27,061 bases of DNA from Saprolegnia diclina VS20 (taxonomy: Eukaryota; Oomycota; Saprolegniomycetes; Saprolegniales; Saprolegniaceae): the NCBI RefSeq assembly GCF_000281045.1, contig NW_008246086.1, forward strand, positions 310,439-337,499, given 5' to 3'. The position numbers were made by a program, and so were the translations under genes. The notes below the pieces were generated by a model that had not been told where the DNA came from, searched no databases, and worked only from the letters and a program-made list of their open reading frames with translations. Of this stretch, positions 1 through 8,288 are shown one piece after another. How positions within the stretch are numbered: position 1 is the first letter of the stretch; every line of letters starts with the position of its first letter.

Positions 1-35
1 AGGGAAGAACAAATTCCGTTGATCTCATCCGACCG

Positions 36-689
36 CCAAGTGGGAGCAGGTAGCAAAAACGAATCACTTACAATGAACTATACGAGATCGTAGTTCGAAG
101 GTTGTGTATTTAAAAACAAATCTGCGTGGATTTAGCACTAGGAATATCAAATAACCTGATCACGTCTATGGAAACGCCACTTAAAATTTGGACAAGCCAT
201 AACATCGCCAAACACGAGCGTATCCGACAAAATGTTGATACCATTATGATCTCAAGACATTAAATATCATGCGCCACACAACAACGAACTAGTTTCTTCA
301 TTAGTCTTGAAGGGTTTGCATTTGACGCATTTGGAAGTGAATTTGGGAGATGTGGCATATACAATTCTAAGCGCACCCAACCGACATCGCTGCGAATGGA
401 CCCAATTTGGACAGGCAATAAATTCATAAATACGTCGAACTGCACGATGCAATGGGGCTTAGCCAGCTTAGAAAAGCATGAATATCATGTGTAGTACAAC
501 GCCAGCCTCCAGCTATATGATTTACGCCTTCATTGGGGGCCATGAAGACAACCATAAAAACCTTTATTTTTGTATCGAATAGTGGTAACCAGCTTATACA
601 TGCATTCTTAGTGCTGTCTATGCGAACTTCGATTCATACAAATATCAAGTTACGACAGTCGGTCGTTTTTGCTACCTGCTCCAAGTGGG
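36..689. mobile_element. MITE, probable non-autonomous Mutator-like element
   Basis: Perfect 18-bp terminal inverted repeats lie at 45-62 (AGCAGGTAGCAAAAACGA) and 663-680. Each is bounded on its outer side by the same 9-bp direct repeat, CCAAGTGGG (36-44 and 681-689), which reads as a target site duplication. The element proper is 636 bp. A 9-bp duplication fits Mutator-like elements best; hAT and P usually give 8 bp. No transposase-like protein is visible inside, and the longest internal reading frame on the plus strand runs through the right end into flanking DNA, so it is not an element gene. The perfect ends suggest a fairly recent insertion. The TIR/TSD structure is seen directly; the superfamily is inferred. 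Confidence 0.75.
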
Positions 690-1294
690 TGGTTCCGCAC
701 TACGAGTCGAAGGTTGAGAGTCGCACAGTCGCATCTAAATCGCTAGTACTTCGAGGAGAATGCTCGACTATGCACAATAGGTAAGCGGCTTGGTACTTGG
801 ACGAAACGACACGGGACTTCGAGCGTCGATCGTATAGGCTTCTCTTCGCAGCACTGATCATGTTAGTGTAGATGAAAGCTACATCACCACGCTCCAACGT
901 CTAGCGTTGCTGGAAGCGTCGATGAGGAGGAAGGATGTGCCACCAACGAAGTGGCGCCAATTCAGAATGTGACTCGATTTTTGTATAGTTTGTGACACGC
1001 GCTGACGTAGCACGCTGACAGCGTCCATCCTGTTCAAAAGCACCTGCATTGCTGGACAGAGCACGAGAGGCAACATCTTTGACGGGCTTGGGGTTGAGCT
1101 CCTGCCATTGTCTTGTGATTGGCCTCTGATAGACCATGAAAACACTGTTTAAGTACCCTTGGCGCGGCCCCGATATGTCAATGCGTGTACAAATGTGCGG
1201 ATTCATCAATGATATTTCAGTTTATAGTTTACAGATAGTAATAATAGTCGATAATCGTGTGCGTGCTTTCCATCGAGCACGCAGAAATAAGAGC
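690..1294. other. Intergenic spacer, no gene seen
   Basis: The 3' side of the first PX-RING gene. Short overlapping frames exist on the minus strand (about 880-1210) but have no recognisable domain, no promoter element and no codon pattern like the neighbours. I see no RNA gene. Confidence 0.5.
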
Positions 1295-2203
1295 TTAGAG
1301 CACGGTGCCGTCAAAGGCGTCGGCGTGGCAGACAGGGCACGAGTTCTTTTGCTCGACCCAGTACATGACGCACTCTTCGTGAAACTTGTGGCCACACGGC
1401 AACGCGAGCACAGCATCTTCGTCGACGTCGTTCTCGACTTCAAAATGCACCTTCTTGGCCGGCACGAGCTCGTCGTCGTTGGTCGAGAGCTCGCAGAGGC
1501 AGATGGTGCAAATAGTGTTCTCCTCGGCCGTCGCTGTGGTGTCGTCGTCTTTGTCTGCCGGCACCGATGTGACATCGGGGGACGCCGCTTCGTCTGGTGA
1601 CGAGAGGCTCGTCGACGCGCCGTCATCGTCGTCATCGCTGGCTTCGTCGTCGCTGGCGGCCGAGTGCTTGTGAAGATCGTTGCTTTTGTGGTGCGGTACT
1701 TCGAGAAAGTCTTCGAGCAGGTCGTAGAGCGTGTCAAGCACGCATTGCACAACGTCGTCGGACGCGTGCTCGAGCGTCGCCAAGACGCAGCTGGCGCGGA
1801 GGCCAAGGAGCATTGCTGTGAAGCGCTGCAGCGTCAGTTTGCGCTCGTTGATGATGGTCTTGTTGTTGACGCTCACGAGGAGGTGCTTCTTGGGAAAGTC
1901 GGCGTCGGCGATTGGCGCGAGGAGCGTCTGGACGGCGGGCGGCGCGGTCGCTGAAAGATGCAGCAGCCGCTTCCGGAGCGAGAAGAACTGCGAGTAGCGC
2001 TTCTTGAGAACCCACCACGCCTTTGTGCCGGGGCACGTCGCGATGAGGGTGTAGACCGTGAACGGACTGCTGCCATAGTAGGCTACGCTCTTGGCACTCG
2101 AGTGCACGCGCGCTTGCTTGAGATCGCTGACCTGCGCCGCCTTGAGCGACGCAACGTCGTCATGCAGGAGGAGACTGTCGTGGACGAGATCGGAGAGAGG
2201 CAT
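1295..2203 (-). CDS. PX domain + RING-H2 protein, array member 1 (302 aa)
   Basis: Probable membrane-recruited E3 ubiquitin ligase. The PX domain spans about residues 31-170, with the phosphoinositide motif RYSQF (69-73), the membrane loop FPKKH (103-107) and a downstream basic ERK (120-122) where PX domains place a second phosphate-binding Arg. A Ser/Asp-rich acidic linker follows (173-228). The RING-H2 ligands are C232, C235, C270, H272, H275, C278, C289 and C292. The stretch between the second and third ligands is long (34 residues) and carries KKVHF (250-254), a match to the PP1 RVxF docking pattern. The tail ends DAFDGTVL, nearly the same as member 5, its closest relative. Single exon; the ATG start at 2203 aligns with the conserved N-terminal xxHDx of members 3 and 5. 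Domains are seen; ligase activity and PI3P binding are family inference. Confidence 0.93.
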   Translation of the reverse strand: MPLSDLVHDSLLLHDDVASLKAAQVSDLKQARVHSSAKSVAYYGSSPFTVYTLIATCPGTKAWWVLKKRYSQFFSLRKRLLHLSATAPPAVQTLLAPIADADFPKKHLLVSVNNKTIINERKLTLQRFTAMLLGLRASCVLATLEHASDDVVQCVLDTLYDLLEDFLEVPHHKSNDLHKHSAASDDEASDDDDDGASTSLSSPDEAASPDVTSVPADKDDDTTATAEENTICTICLCELSTNDDELVPAKKVHFEVENDVDEDAVLALPCGHKFHEECVMYWVEQKNSCPVCHADAFDGTVL

Positions 2204-3175
2204 GTGTGGTCGATGTTGTAATAATATACGAGTTTGGGAAATGCTACTGCGCCCGAGGTTTCAAATTGAAAAGTCTGGTTGGTGCCAGTTGCCGTCCGTG
2301 CTAGAAAAAAGCTTGAACTTCAATTTGATTGCCTGTCCACGCGCCCCCCACACATACAAATTCCAAGGTGAATTCGATATTTTGGCTGCCTTTTGCGCAC
2401 CCTTTCGCAGACGAGCATTCTTTTTTCCTTTGTCGCGATTGTTGTCGCTTGGAATTTGATAGAATCAATATGTGGACAACATGTCAATGTCTGAGGTACT
2501 AGACTAGTGTGGTTTGTCCAGTATGCACATGAACAACGTCATATCTGACGTGGGCAAACAAAATTTGGCCGCACCAGAAAGACACCTCTGAACGACACGA
2601 AAAAAAAGAACCTGCCAAGTAGCTCGATCAGTCTGGTAGCTCGATCAGTCTGGAGCAACTGGGTCGCAGGTGCCGCATCTTTTCCGACCAGAAGGACACG
2701 ACGACGACTGCTAACGTGAGTACCTTCGAGCACCTTCCTTCCGCTTCCGGCCGCTCGATGAGCGATCGTGCTACTTGCTATGTTATGTAGTGGCGTACCG
2801 GCATGCGCAACATTCCACCAACCACCGTACTGGCAGCCATTCTACGTTCCACAGCGCACATCGGAACGTAGCGGTGCCACACAGCCTTATTCTGGAGCAG
2901 CCCCTTTCCTCATATCACTAGACAGGTTTTCCGTGTCAAAGTTGATAATTTTCGACCGAATTCATAAATTGCGCTCCTAAACACGTGTGCAACTCGTCCC
3001 TAGTCCCCTAACCGTACTTGCTTCAGCTCTTGCTTCGTTCATCTTGCTGGTCCTCACGTCCCGTACGTGGCACACACAACTGCCTCGCGTGACGCTCGAG
3101 GTTGCTTCTTTGACAACATAAACAAGCACCATGCGCCATGGATTTAAAAAATCATAAATTAATCGGACTCGTTGG
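2204..3175. other. Intergenic region upstream of array member 1
   Basis: Contains the promoter side of member 1. A weak Inr-like GCATTTCCC lies on the minus strand near 2238-2246, about 35 bp upstream of the ATG. No gene is supported. A 17-bp tandem duplication sits at 2620-2653. Confidence 0.4.
2620..2653. repeat. 17-bp tandem duplication
   Basis: TAGCTCGATCAGTCTGG occurs twice with no gap (2620-2636 and 2637-2653), both copies identical. Probably replication slippage; no function is visible. Confidence 0.85.
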
Positions 3176-3919
3176 CTACGCGGCAATGAAGCCACCGACA
3201 GCCTCGCAGCGGCAGAGCGGGCACGTCATCTTCTTGTCCAGCCAGTGCACGAGGCACGACTCGTGGAACGTGTGGCCGCACGTGAGTTCGAGGACCGTGT
3301 CGTCGTTCGAGAGCTCGTCAAACTCGCACATGCAGATCGGGCACGCATCGTCTGTCGGTGCCGTGTGCGACTGCAGCTGGCGGCCGCAGCTCAACCGGTG
3401 CTCTTCGTCTTCGACGGCCACCGGCATCTCGAGAAAGTGCAACACCAACGAGGCAACGTCCTGGGCCTTGCGGCGGGGCGCGCCCGGTTGCTGCGCGAGC
3501 GTGTGGCACGCCTGGCGGAGGCGAATGAGCGCGGCGATGAAGCCTTGCAGCTCACGCTTCCTGTCGCGGATGATCGTCGGGTGGTCAAAGCAAATGTGAC
3601 GACGGGGAAACTCGACCGCCGCCATGGACGTCAAGAGGTCGGCGAGCGGCGCCATGCCGGGCGTCGCGTTGCATTGCTTGCGCCATTTCAGAAGCGTCGA
3701 CCGAAGCGCAAAGATCTGCGAGTAGCGCTTCCGAAGGATCCACCACGTGCTCGTTTGGTGGCATGTGACCGTGAACGTGTAGACGGTGAAGGGCGAGAGG
3801 CCGCGCTGGACGACGTTCTTGGCCGTTGTGTGGACGTTGATCGCATCGTCGTCGAGGTGAAGTGCACTGAGCATCATGGTAGTGGATTGGGAGTTTTGGC
3901 TCATGGTGGCAAGAGGCAT
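3176..3919 (-). CDS. PX domain + RING-H2 protein, array member 2 (247 aa)
   Basis: Second array member. PX domain about residues 28-167: KRYSQI (64-69, with Ile where Phe is usual), FPRRH (104-108) and RDRKRE (118-123). The linker is short (169-190) and less acidic than in member 1. RING-H2 ligands C193, C196, C214, H216, H219, C222, C233, C236, with a 17-residue first loop and the usual Trp226 of E2-binding RINGs. The first in-frame ATG is at 3919, just 20 bp downstream of a strong Inr+FPR core promoter (3939-3955), so the open frame further upstream is not translated. A second ATG six codons in could also serve. Single exon. Proposed role: endosomal E3 ubiquitin ligase, by domain content. 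Confidence 0.93.
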   Translation of the reverse strand: MPLATMSQNSQSTTMMLSALHLDDDAINVHTTAKNVVQRGLSPFTVYTFTVTCHQTSTWWILRKRYSQIFALRSTLLKWRKQCNATPGMAPLADLLTSMAAVEFPRRHICFDHPTIIRDRKRELQGFIAALIRLRQACHTLAQQPGAPRRKAQDVASLVLHFLEMPVAVEDEEHRLSCGRQLQSHTAPTDDACPICMCEFDELSNDDTVLELTCGHTFHESCLVHWLDKKMTCPLCRCEAVGGFIAA

Positions 3920-3938
3920 GTCGACTTGCGAAGAAGAC

Positions 3939-3955
3939 GGCAAATTGGAGAATGA
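3939..3955 (-). promoter_or_regulatory. Oomycete Inr + FPR core promoter of array member 2
   Basis: The minus strand reads TCATTCTCCAATTTGCC. TCATTCT fits the oomycete Inr YCAYTYY, and AATTTGC fits the flanking promoter region MWTTTNC. The probable transcription start is near 3953, giving a leader of about 35 nt before the ATG at 3919. It differs at one position from the element of member 5 (8272-8288). Confidence 0.8.
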
Positions 3956-4374
3956 TCACTGGTATTAGCATCGATGCAGTGACTGTCCAATGGTCAGCGG
4001 ACTGTGTCCATGAATGTGACCACACACGAGTTCGCACACGACGTCGTCGATAGCCACATCAATGGGACAGCGCCAAATTGATGGGAGGGCCGATCACGAG
4101 TAGCATGGCGCGTGGCATTTGCGCCAATCACGCGACGGCATTTCGCATATACCCGGTCTGCGATGCTCTTTTTAACCAATCCGCGTCGCCTCGGAACGCG
4201 CGACATGAATGGGGAAGTTCGCAGTGTCGTGGCATGTGCCAGTCGCAGAATCCAGTAGGCGACTGCGAGCCATGGAACGCAAGCTTGGAACGGAAGCTTG
4301 GAAATGGAGAGCGTGTTTGTTGAAGAGAGAAGGACTATAAATTGAAGAACTAAATACCTAGCGAACCTAAATTT
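3956..4374. other. Intergenic region, distal promoter of array member 2
   Basis: Two CCAAT boxes (near 4122-4126 and 4177-4181) lie about 170-225 bp upstream of the inferred start site. A 10-bp AAGCTTGGAA direct repeat occurs at 4281-4290 and 4294-4303. No gene seen. Confidence 0.45.
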
Positions 4375-5145
4375 TCAGCAGCCAACGACGTGGCCGCCGA
4401 CGGCTTCGTCACGACAGAGGGGGCACGTGAGCTTTTCTTCAAACCAGTGGACAATACAGTCTTCGTGGAACGAGTGGTGGCATGCCATTGTGAGCACCGA
4501 CTCGTTGGCGTCGAACGAGCACATGCAAATGGCGCACGACTCGTCGTCGTCTTCGTTGGCGGTCGACGGCGAGCCCGATCCATTGCTGCACGTGGGCGAG
4601 CTCACCGAGAGCGTGTGCCGGAGGTCCTCGTCGCGGAGCCCGTCCGGGATTTCGAGAAAGCGCTGCACAATATCGTAAATGTGGTCGAGCTTGGCGCCAA
4701 GCGAGGTGGTTTCAGCATTGAGCGACTGGAGAACGCAGGCGGCGCGGAGCGCAATGACTTTCGTCGTAAAGTCCTGGAGCAGCGCCTTGCGCTCCGTGAC
4801 GATGATCGCCGTGTCAAAGCCGAGATGGCGCGACGGGAACTCGCACTTGACAATGTCCTTGAGGAGACTGCGGATCGCGCCGGTCGAGAACGCATGGAGC
4901 TTTTGCAGCTGCTTGCGGAGGCGGTGGAACTGCGAGAAGCGCTTCTGGATGACCCACCACGCCTTCGTGCCCGGGCATGACACGATGAGCGTGTAGATCG
5001 TGAATGGCGTGACGCCGCGCGGCGCGTACCACATTGCGCTCGCGTGCACCTTGACGTCGTTGCGGTCGTGCTCGTGGGCGAGCTTGACCTTGTCGACCGA
5101 GTCGAGCTGGAGGTCATGCATGCGGTCGGTCAATGCTGTGGTCAT
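4375..5145 (-). CDS. PX domain + RING-H2 protein, array member 3 (256 aa)
   Basis: PX domain about residues 31-167 with KRFSQF (68-73), FPSRH (103-107) and TERKA (117-121). The N-terminus (HDLQLDS, then KLAHEHDRNDVKVHASAM) is clearly shared with member 5. A Ser/Asp-rich linker (176-203) precedes a compact RING-H2: C204, C207, C222, H224, H227, C230, C241, C244, with a 14-residue first loop and Trp234. The tail is DEAVGG, as in member 2, so members 2 and 3 share C-termini while 3 and 5 share N-termini. The first ATG is at 5145; the frame stays open upstream but only with non-ATG codons. Single exon. Proposed function: phosphoinositide-recruited E3 ligase. Confidence 0.93.
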   Translation of the reverse strand: MTTALTDRMHDLQLDSVDKVKLAHEHDRNDVKVHASAMWYAPRGVTPFTIYTLIVSCPGTKAWWVIQKRFSQFHRLRKQLQKLHAFSTGAIRSLLKDIVKCEFPSRHLGFDTAIIVTERKALLQDFTTKVIALRAACVLQSLNAETTSLGAKLDHIYDIVQRFLEIPDGLRDEDLRHTLSVSSPTCSNGSGSPSTANEDDDESCAICMCSFDANESVLTMACHHSFHEDCIVHWFEEKLTCPLCRDEAVGGHVVGC

Positions 5146-5584
5146 GGTGTTTCGGAATAAGATCTGCGTCGTGGGTGGCAAAAGGCAAAGTGCCGTTTGG
5201 GGAAACCAGGACCGCGTTGAAGTTCGTCGAGTGTTTCAGCCAATCACGGAGCGCCATCTCCCTTTCATACAAACGTGCTATATGTTTTCTGAAAAAAGGA
5301 TGCGCCACCAATTCCGTGGTGTTGTTTTTGAGGTGGGTTCGATCTTGAACCGGCCTTTCTTATACTTGATATTTGTATGAGAGCCGATGATGGGACATGT
5401 GCAGCGGGTATCGCAGCGCGTGGAAAGCGCGCCGATCAGACGGCGCGGGGCCTTTTCCTCACGACTTCTTCTCGGTCCACTCTGCAGAACCCGGTCATTG
5501 ACAAGCAAGCGAGAGAGATCGAGGATATGGGTAGATAGTATCTTTGTTATTGTACAGGAAGAGAAGAAGAGAAAAGAGAGCCGG
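5146..5584. other. Intergenic region between array members 3 and 4
   Basis: Upstream of member 3 the minus strand has GCACTTTGCC (near 5185-5194), a poor Inr/FPR match. No gene or RNA seen. Long open frames cross this area antisense to the PX-RING genes but carry no domain. Confidence 0.35.
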
Positions 5585-6259
5585 CTATGGGATCCGGTCG
5601 CGGCACAGAGCACAGTGCGCGGGCCCATGCACGACGCACGCGACGTGGACGTGATGTCCGCACGCCAGCGCCTCGACTGTGTCGCATGCACCAGGCACGA
5701 GCGGCGCCAAGCACACGCCGCAGCTACTCGCTTCGTCGTCTTCGTCCGGGTACATGGCGTATGCCGCCGCTTCGTCCGGCGACAGAATCGCGACGGTCTG
5801 CCGGAGCTCATTGGGCGACACGTGCGTCGGCACCTCGAGAAACTCTTGGAGCAGCGAGAAGAGCGCGTCGCTCGGCGCCGTCGTCGTCCCGCGGTGCGCA
5901 ACGAGCGTGAGCAAGCAAGTGGCGCGGATCGCGACCAGCATCGCGACAAAGTGCTTGAGCGCCGCCGCGCGCTGGGCCACGACGTCCGCGCTCTGACCAA
6001 AGAGGTGCTTTGGCGGAAACGGCATCGTGAGCGCCGTGTGCAGCGGCCGCGCGAGCTCGGTTTCGATGCCTTTTTCGAGGCGTTGGAGGGCCTTACGGAG
6101 TGCGTAGCACGCCGAGTAGCGCTTTGTGAGCGTCCACGTCGCCTTTGTGCTCGGGCACGTGATGAGAAACGTGTACGCGACGTAGCTGGACGCCGCATGG
6201 GGGTGCACGATGATACTGGTTGTCGACGACGACGCTTCGTCCATTGTGAGCATGGTCAT
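5585..6259 (-). CDS. PX domain + atypical RING-H2 protein, array member 4 (224 aa)
   Basis: The shortest and most divergent minus-strand member. The PX core (about 20-144) has KRYSAC (46-51), so the usual Phe after RYSx is Cys, plus FPPKH (81-85) and AQRAAALKHF (95-104). The linker (145-178) has DEDDE. RING ligands are all present: C180, C183, C200, H202, H205, C208, C216, C219. However, the gap between the sixth and seventh ligands is 7 residues rather than 10, and the Trp found there in the other members is missing (VVHGPAH). The first ATG is at 6259; another lies two codons later. Single exon. Zinc binding may persist, but E2 binding is doubtful; the protein could be a ligase variant or a non-catalytic partner. 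Confidence 0.88.
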   Translation of the reverse strand: MTMLTMDEASSSTTSIIVHPHAASSYVAYTFLITCPSTKATWTLTKRYSACYALRKALQRLEKGIETELARPLHTALTMPFPPKHLFGQSADVVAQRAAALKHFVAMLVAIRATCLLTLVAHRGTTTAPSDALFSLLQEFLEVPTHVSPNELRQTVAILSPDEAAAYAMYPDEDDEASSCGVCLAPLVPGACDTVEALACGHHVHVACVVHGPAHCALCRDRIP

Positions 6260-6281
6260 GGCAATCGATGGCAGGCTGCTC

Positions 6282-6315
6282 TTGTCGGCACGGAGGCAAT
6301 TCAAAACTGAACTAC
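6282..6315 (-). promoter_or_regulatory. Degenerate Inr + FPR of array member 4
   Basis: The minus strand carries TCAGTTTTGAATTGCC (about 6294-6309), resembling the member 2 and member 5 elements with several changes, some 40 bp upstream of the ATG. Weak but correctly placed. Confidence 0.4.
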
Positions 6316-7304
6316 TCGAATTTAAAATACATCGATTACGGCTTTGCCGAGTTTGTGTGCACGCGACCCGATGGCGCGCGTATACTCATTTCAAGTGCCT
6401 CGAATCCGGTGATGGATGTATATACACAAACGCTAGAAGAACCAGATCGCACCTGCGAGCATTTCCGAGTACGCGAAACGCGAAACACTGGCGCGTACAT
6501 GTCGCTGTCGGCGCAGTGATGCAGTCCGAGGCGGCGGACTGGCCCACGAGGCTGACGCACGCAAGTGCCGCGGTCGGATGCATGATCTCGCTGCTGTGCG
6601 CATGAGCGTAATACACACCGTCGACGCGTTGGTCGGCCACGAAGCGCCCGGAGGATATGACGTGGCAGCGCTGCAAAGCCATGCCACATCTGCGAGAATG
6701 TAGGTCAAAATCGACTGCCCACAGAACCTGGCGCGTTGAAAGGTGCTGAAATCGATAGGCCGACTGTACAACGTACAACTGTGCCATGAGTCGTGTGCCG
6801 ATGGATCCTCGGAGAGGCAAGACATGTAACCACTACTGTCGCAATCGTCGCGAGGGGCGGTCGCGCAGGATCAAAAGCGCGTAAATACGATGCGACAGTC
6901 GCGCACGCGATGCCAAGCCTTTCACGCTACGACACGCAATCGATACAAGTTGTACGACCACATTTTTCGGCGCGGTGCCCACCCCATTTTATCATCGTCG
7001 GTGCGGGAGGTCAAATCAGGTCGCGTTTCGAGTTTCTGCTCGGTCGACCTTTCGGTTACTTCGCAGTACCTGTTCGTAGTAGTATGCAGAGGTGTGTTGT
7101 TGAATACTAGTACTAGTATGTCTAGTCTGACGTGATCGATTACGCATTCTAGGACGAGGGCAAACCAAAAACTACACCAAGCAATCCAGCTGCGTGCAAT
7201 AATATCCCGACCATGGCGTTGATGCTGCACGTTTGAACAAGCTCACGTGAACTAGGAAACGCAATTGAGTTTTATCCTACACTAGTAGGCTAGGTTGTTG
7301 GTGT
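6316..7304. other. Intergenic region, about 1 kb, with one doubtful minus-strand ORF
   Basis: An ATG-started frame at 6787-6386 (minus, 133 aa) is open and Cys/Ala/Arg-rich. It has no recognised domain and no core promoter. I regard it as chance or a decayed gene. TACTAGTACTAGTA, an AT-rich near-palindrome, lies around 7106-7119. Nothing else is supported. Confidence 0.3.
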
Positions 7305-8183
7305 TTAGACCATGACACCGTCAAAGGCGTCGGCGCGGCAGAGCGGGCACGAGTTCTTTTGTTCGATCCAGTACATGACGCACTCTTCGTGAAAGTAGTG
7401 GTTGCAAGGAAGCTTGAGCACCTTTTCCTCTTCGTCGGTATCGTGGACGTTGTCGTCGTCATCGAGGGCGAACCGGACCTTCTTGGCCGGCGCGGCGTTG
7501 TGCTTGGGGGTTTGGTAGTGGTACGTCGCACCGGACGCCTTGAACTCGTTGAGGCAGATCGAGCACGAGTCGCAGCTCGAGTCGTTGGACGTCTCGCTGC
7601 AGCGGTCCGAGGTCGGTGACGCCGGCGACGAGCCCACGAGGGGATCGTGCGTCGACGGGATTTCGAGAAATTCCTGGAGCAAGTCGAAGACCGCGTCCAG
7701 CTTGGCGAGCTGCGCGTCGGTGCGGTCCGCGTCGAGCGATGCGAGGATGCACGAGGCGCGGAGAGCGATGAGGGCGGCCGTGAAGCGCTGGAACTGCGTC
7801 TTGCGCTCCTTGATGACGGCCTTGTTGTCGACGCTGACGAGCATGTGCTTCTTGGGAAACTCCATCTCGAGCGCGGGCGCGAGAACATCGGCGAGGGCGG
7901 TGAAGCGGCTGCTGTTGCACGCCTTCAAGTGGCGGAGGAGCTGCTTGCGGACCGAGAAGAACTGCGAGTAGCGCTTCTTAAGGACCCACCACGTCTTCGT
8001 GCCGGGGCACGTGACGATCATGGTGTAGATGGTAAAGGGGCTGCTGCCGTGGAAGGCAACGTTCATGGCGCTCGAGTGCACCTTGACTTGTTTCATATCG
8101 TGTTCGTGCGCCGTCTTGAGGCGCTCGATCGAGGCGTCGTGCTCATGGGCAGCGAGATCGTGGCAAAGAGAGGTAATGGTCAT
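7305..8183 (-). CDS. PX domain + RING-H2 protein, array member 5 (292 aa)
   Basis: PX domain about residues 33-177: KRYSQF (70-75), FPKKH (109-113) and KERKTQFQRF (125-134). A Ser-rich linker follows (181-206). RING-H2 ligands C207, C210, C260, H262, H265, C268, C279, C282. The first loop is 49 residues, well beyond the usual RING range, and contains PAKKVRF (232-238) followed by an acidic run (241-253). KKVRF matches the RVxF PP1-docking consensus and is shared with member 1 (KKVHF), as is the RING end (FHEECVMYW, EQKNSCP, ADAFDG). The frame is open for 143 codons further upstream, but the Inr+FPR at 8272-8288 lies inside that extension, so translation should begin at the ATG at 8183. Single exon. 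Confidence 0.93.
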   Translation of the reverse strand: MTITSLCHDLAAHEHDASIERLKTAHEHDMKQVKVHSSAMNVAFHGSSPFTIYTMIVTCPGTKTWWVLKKRYSQFFSVRKQLLRHLKACNSSRFTALADVLAPALEMEFPKKHMLVSVDNKAVIKERKTQFQRFTAALIALRASCILASLDADRTDAQLAKLDAVFDLLQEFLEIPSTHDPLVGSSPASPTSDRCSETSNDSSCDSCSICLNEFKASGATYHYQTPKHNAAPAKKVRFALDDDDNVHDTDEEEKVLKLPCNHYFHEECVMYWIEQKNSCPLCRADAFDGVMV

Positions 8184-8271
8184 GTCGGGCAAAGTGGTCC
8201 ATGCGGCGTTGGGGGGTTGTAGGGTTGGTGTGGAAGCAAAGCTTCGGGTGTCGCTGGCGTCTGCAGTCGAA

Positions 8272-8288
8272 GGCAAATTGGAAAATGA
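8272..8288 (-). promoter_or_regulatory. Oomycete Inr + FPR core promoter of array member 5
   Basis: The minus strand reads TCATTTTCCAATTTGCC: a perfect Inr (TCATTTT) followed by a perfect FPR (AATTTGC). The transcription start is inferred near 8286, about 100 nt before the ATG at 8183. This position decides the start codon, since an in-frame upstream ATG (8324) would be outside the transcript. CCAAT boxes lie further upstream near 8361, 8424 and 8608. Confidence 0.85.

Noticed and set aside
533-784. 83-codon plus-strand frame near the left edge
   Set aside because: It crosses the right end of the MITE and has no domain; an element gene would not run out of the element.
5330-5352. Possible tRNA T-arm or hairpin GGGTTCGATCTTGAACC
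   Set aside because: The 5-bp stem closes on a short loop without the rest of a tRNA; no T-run or gene end makes it a terminator.
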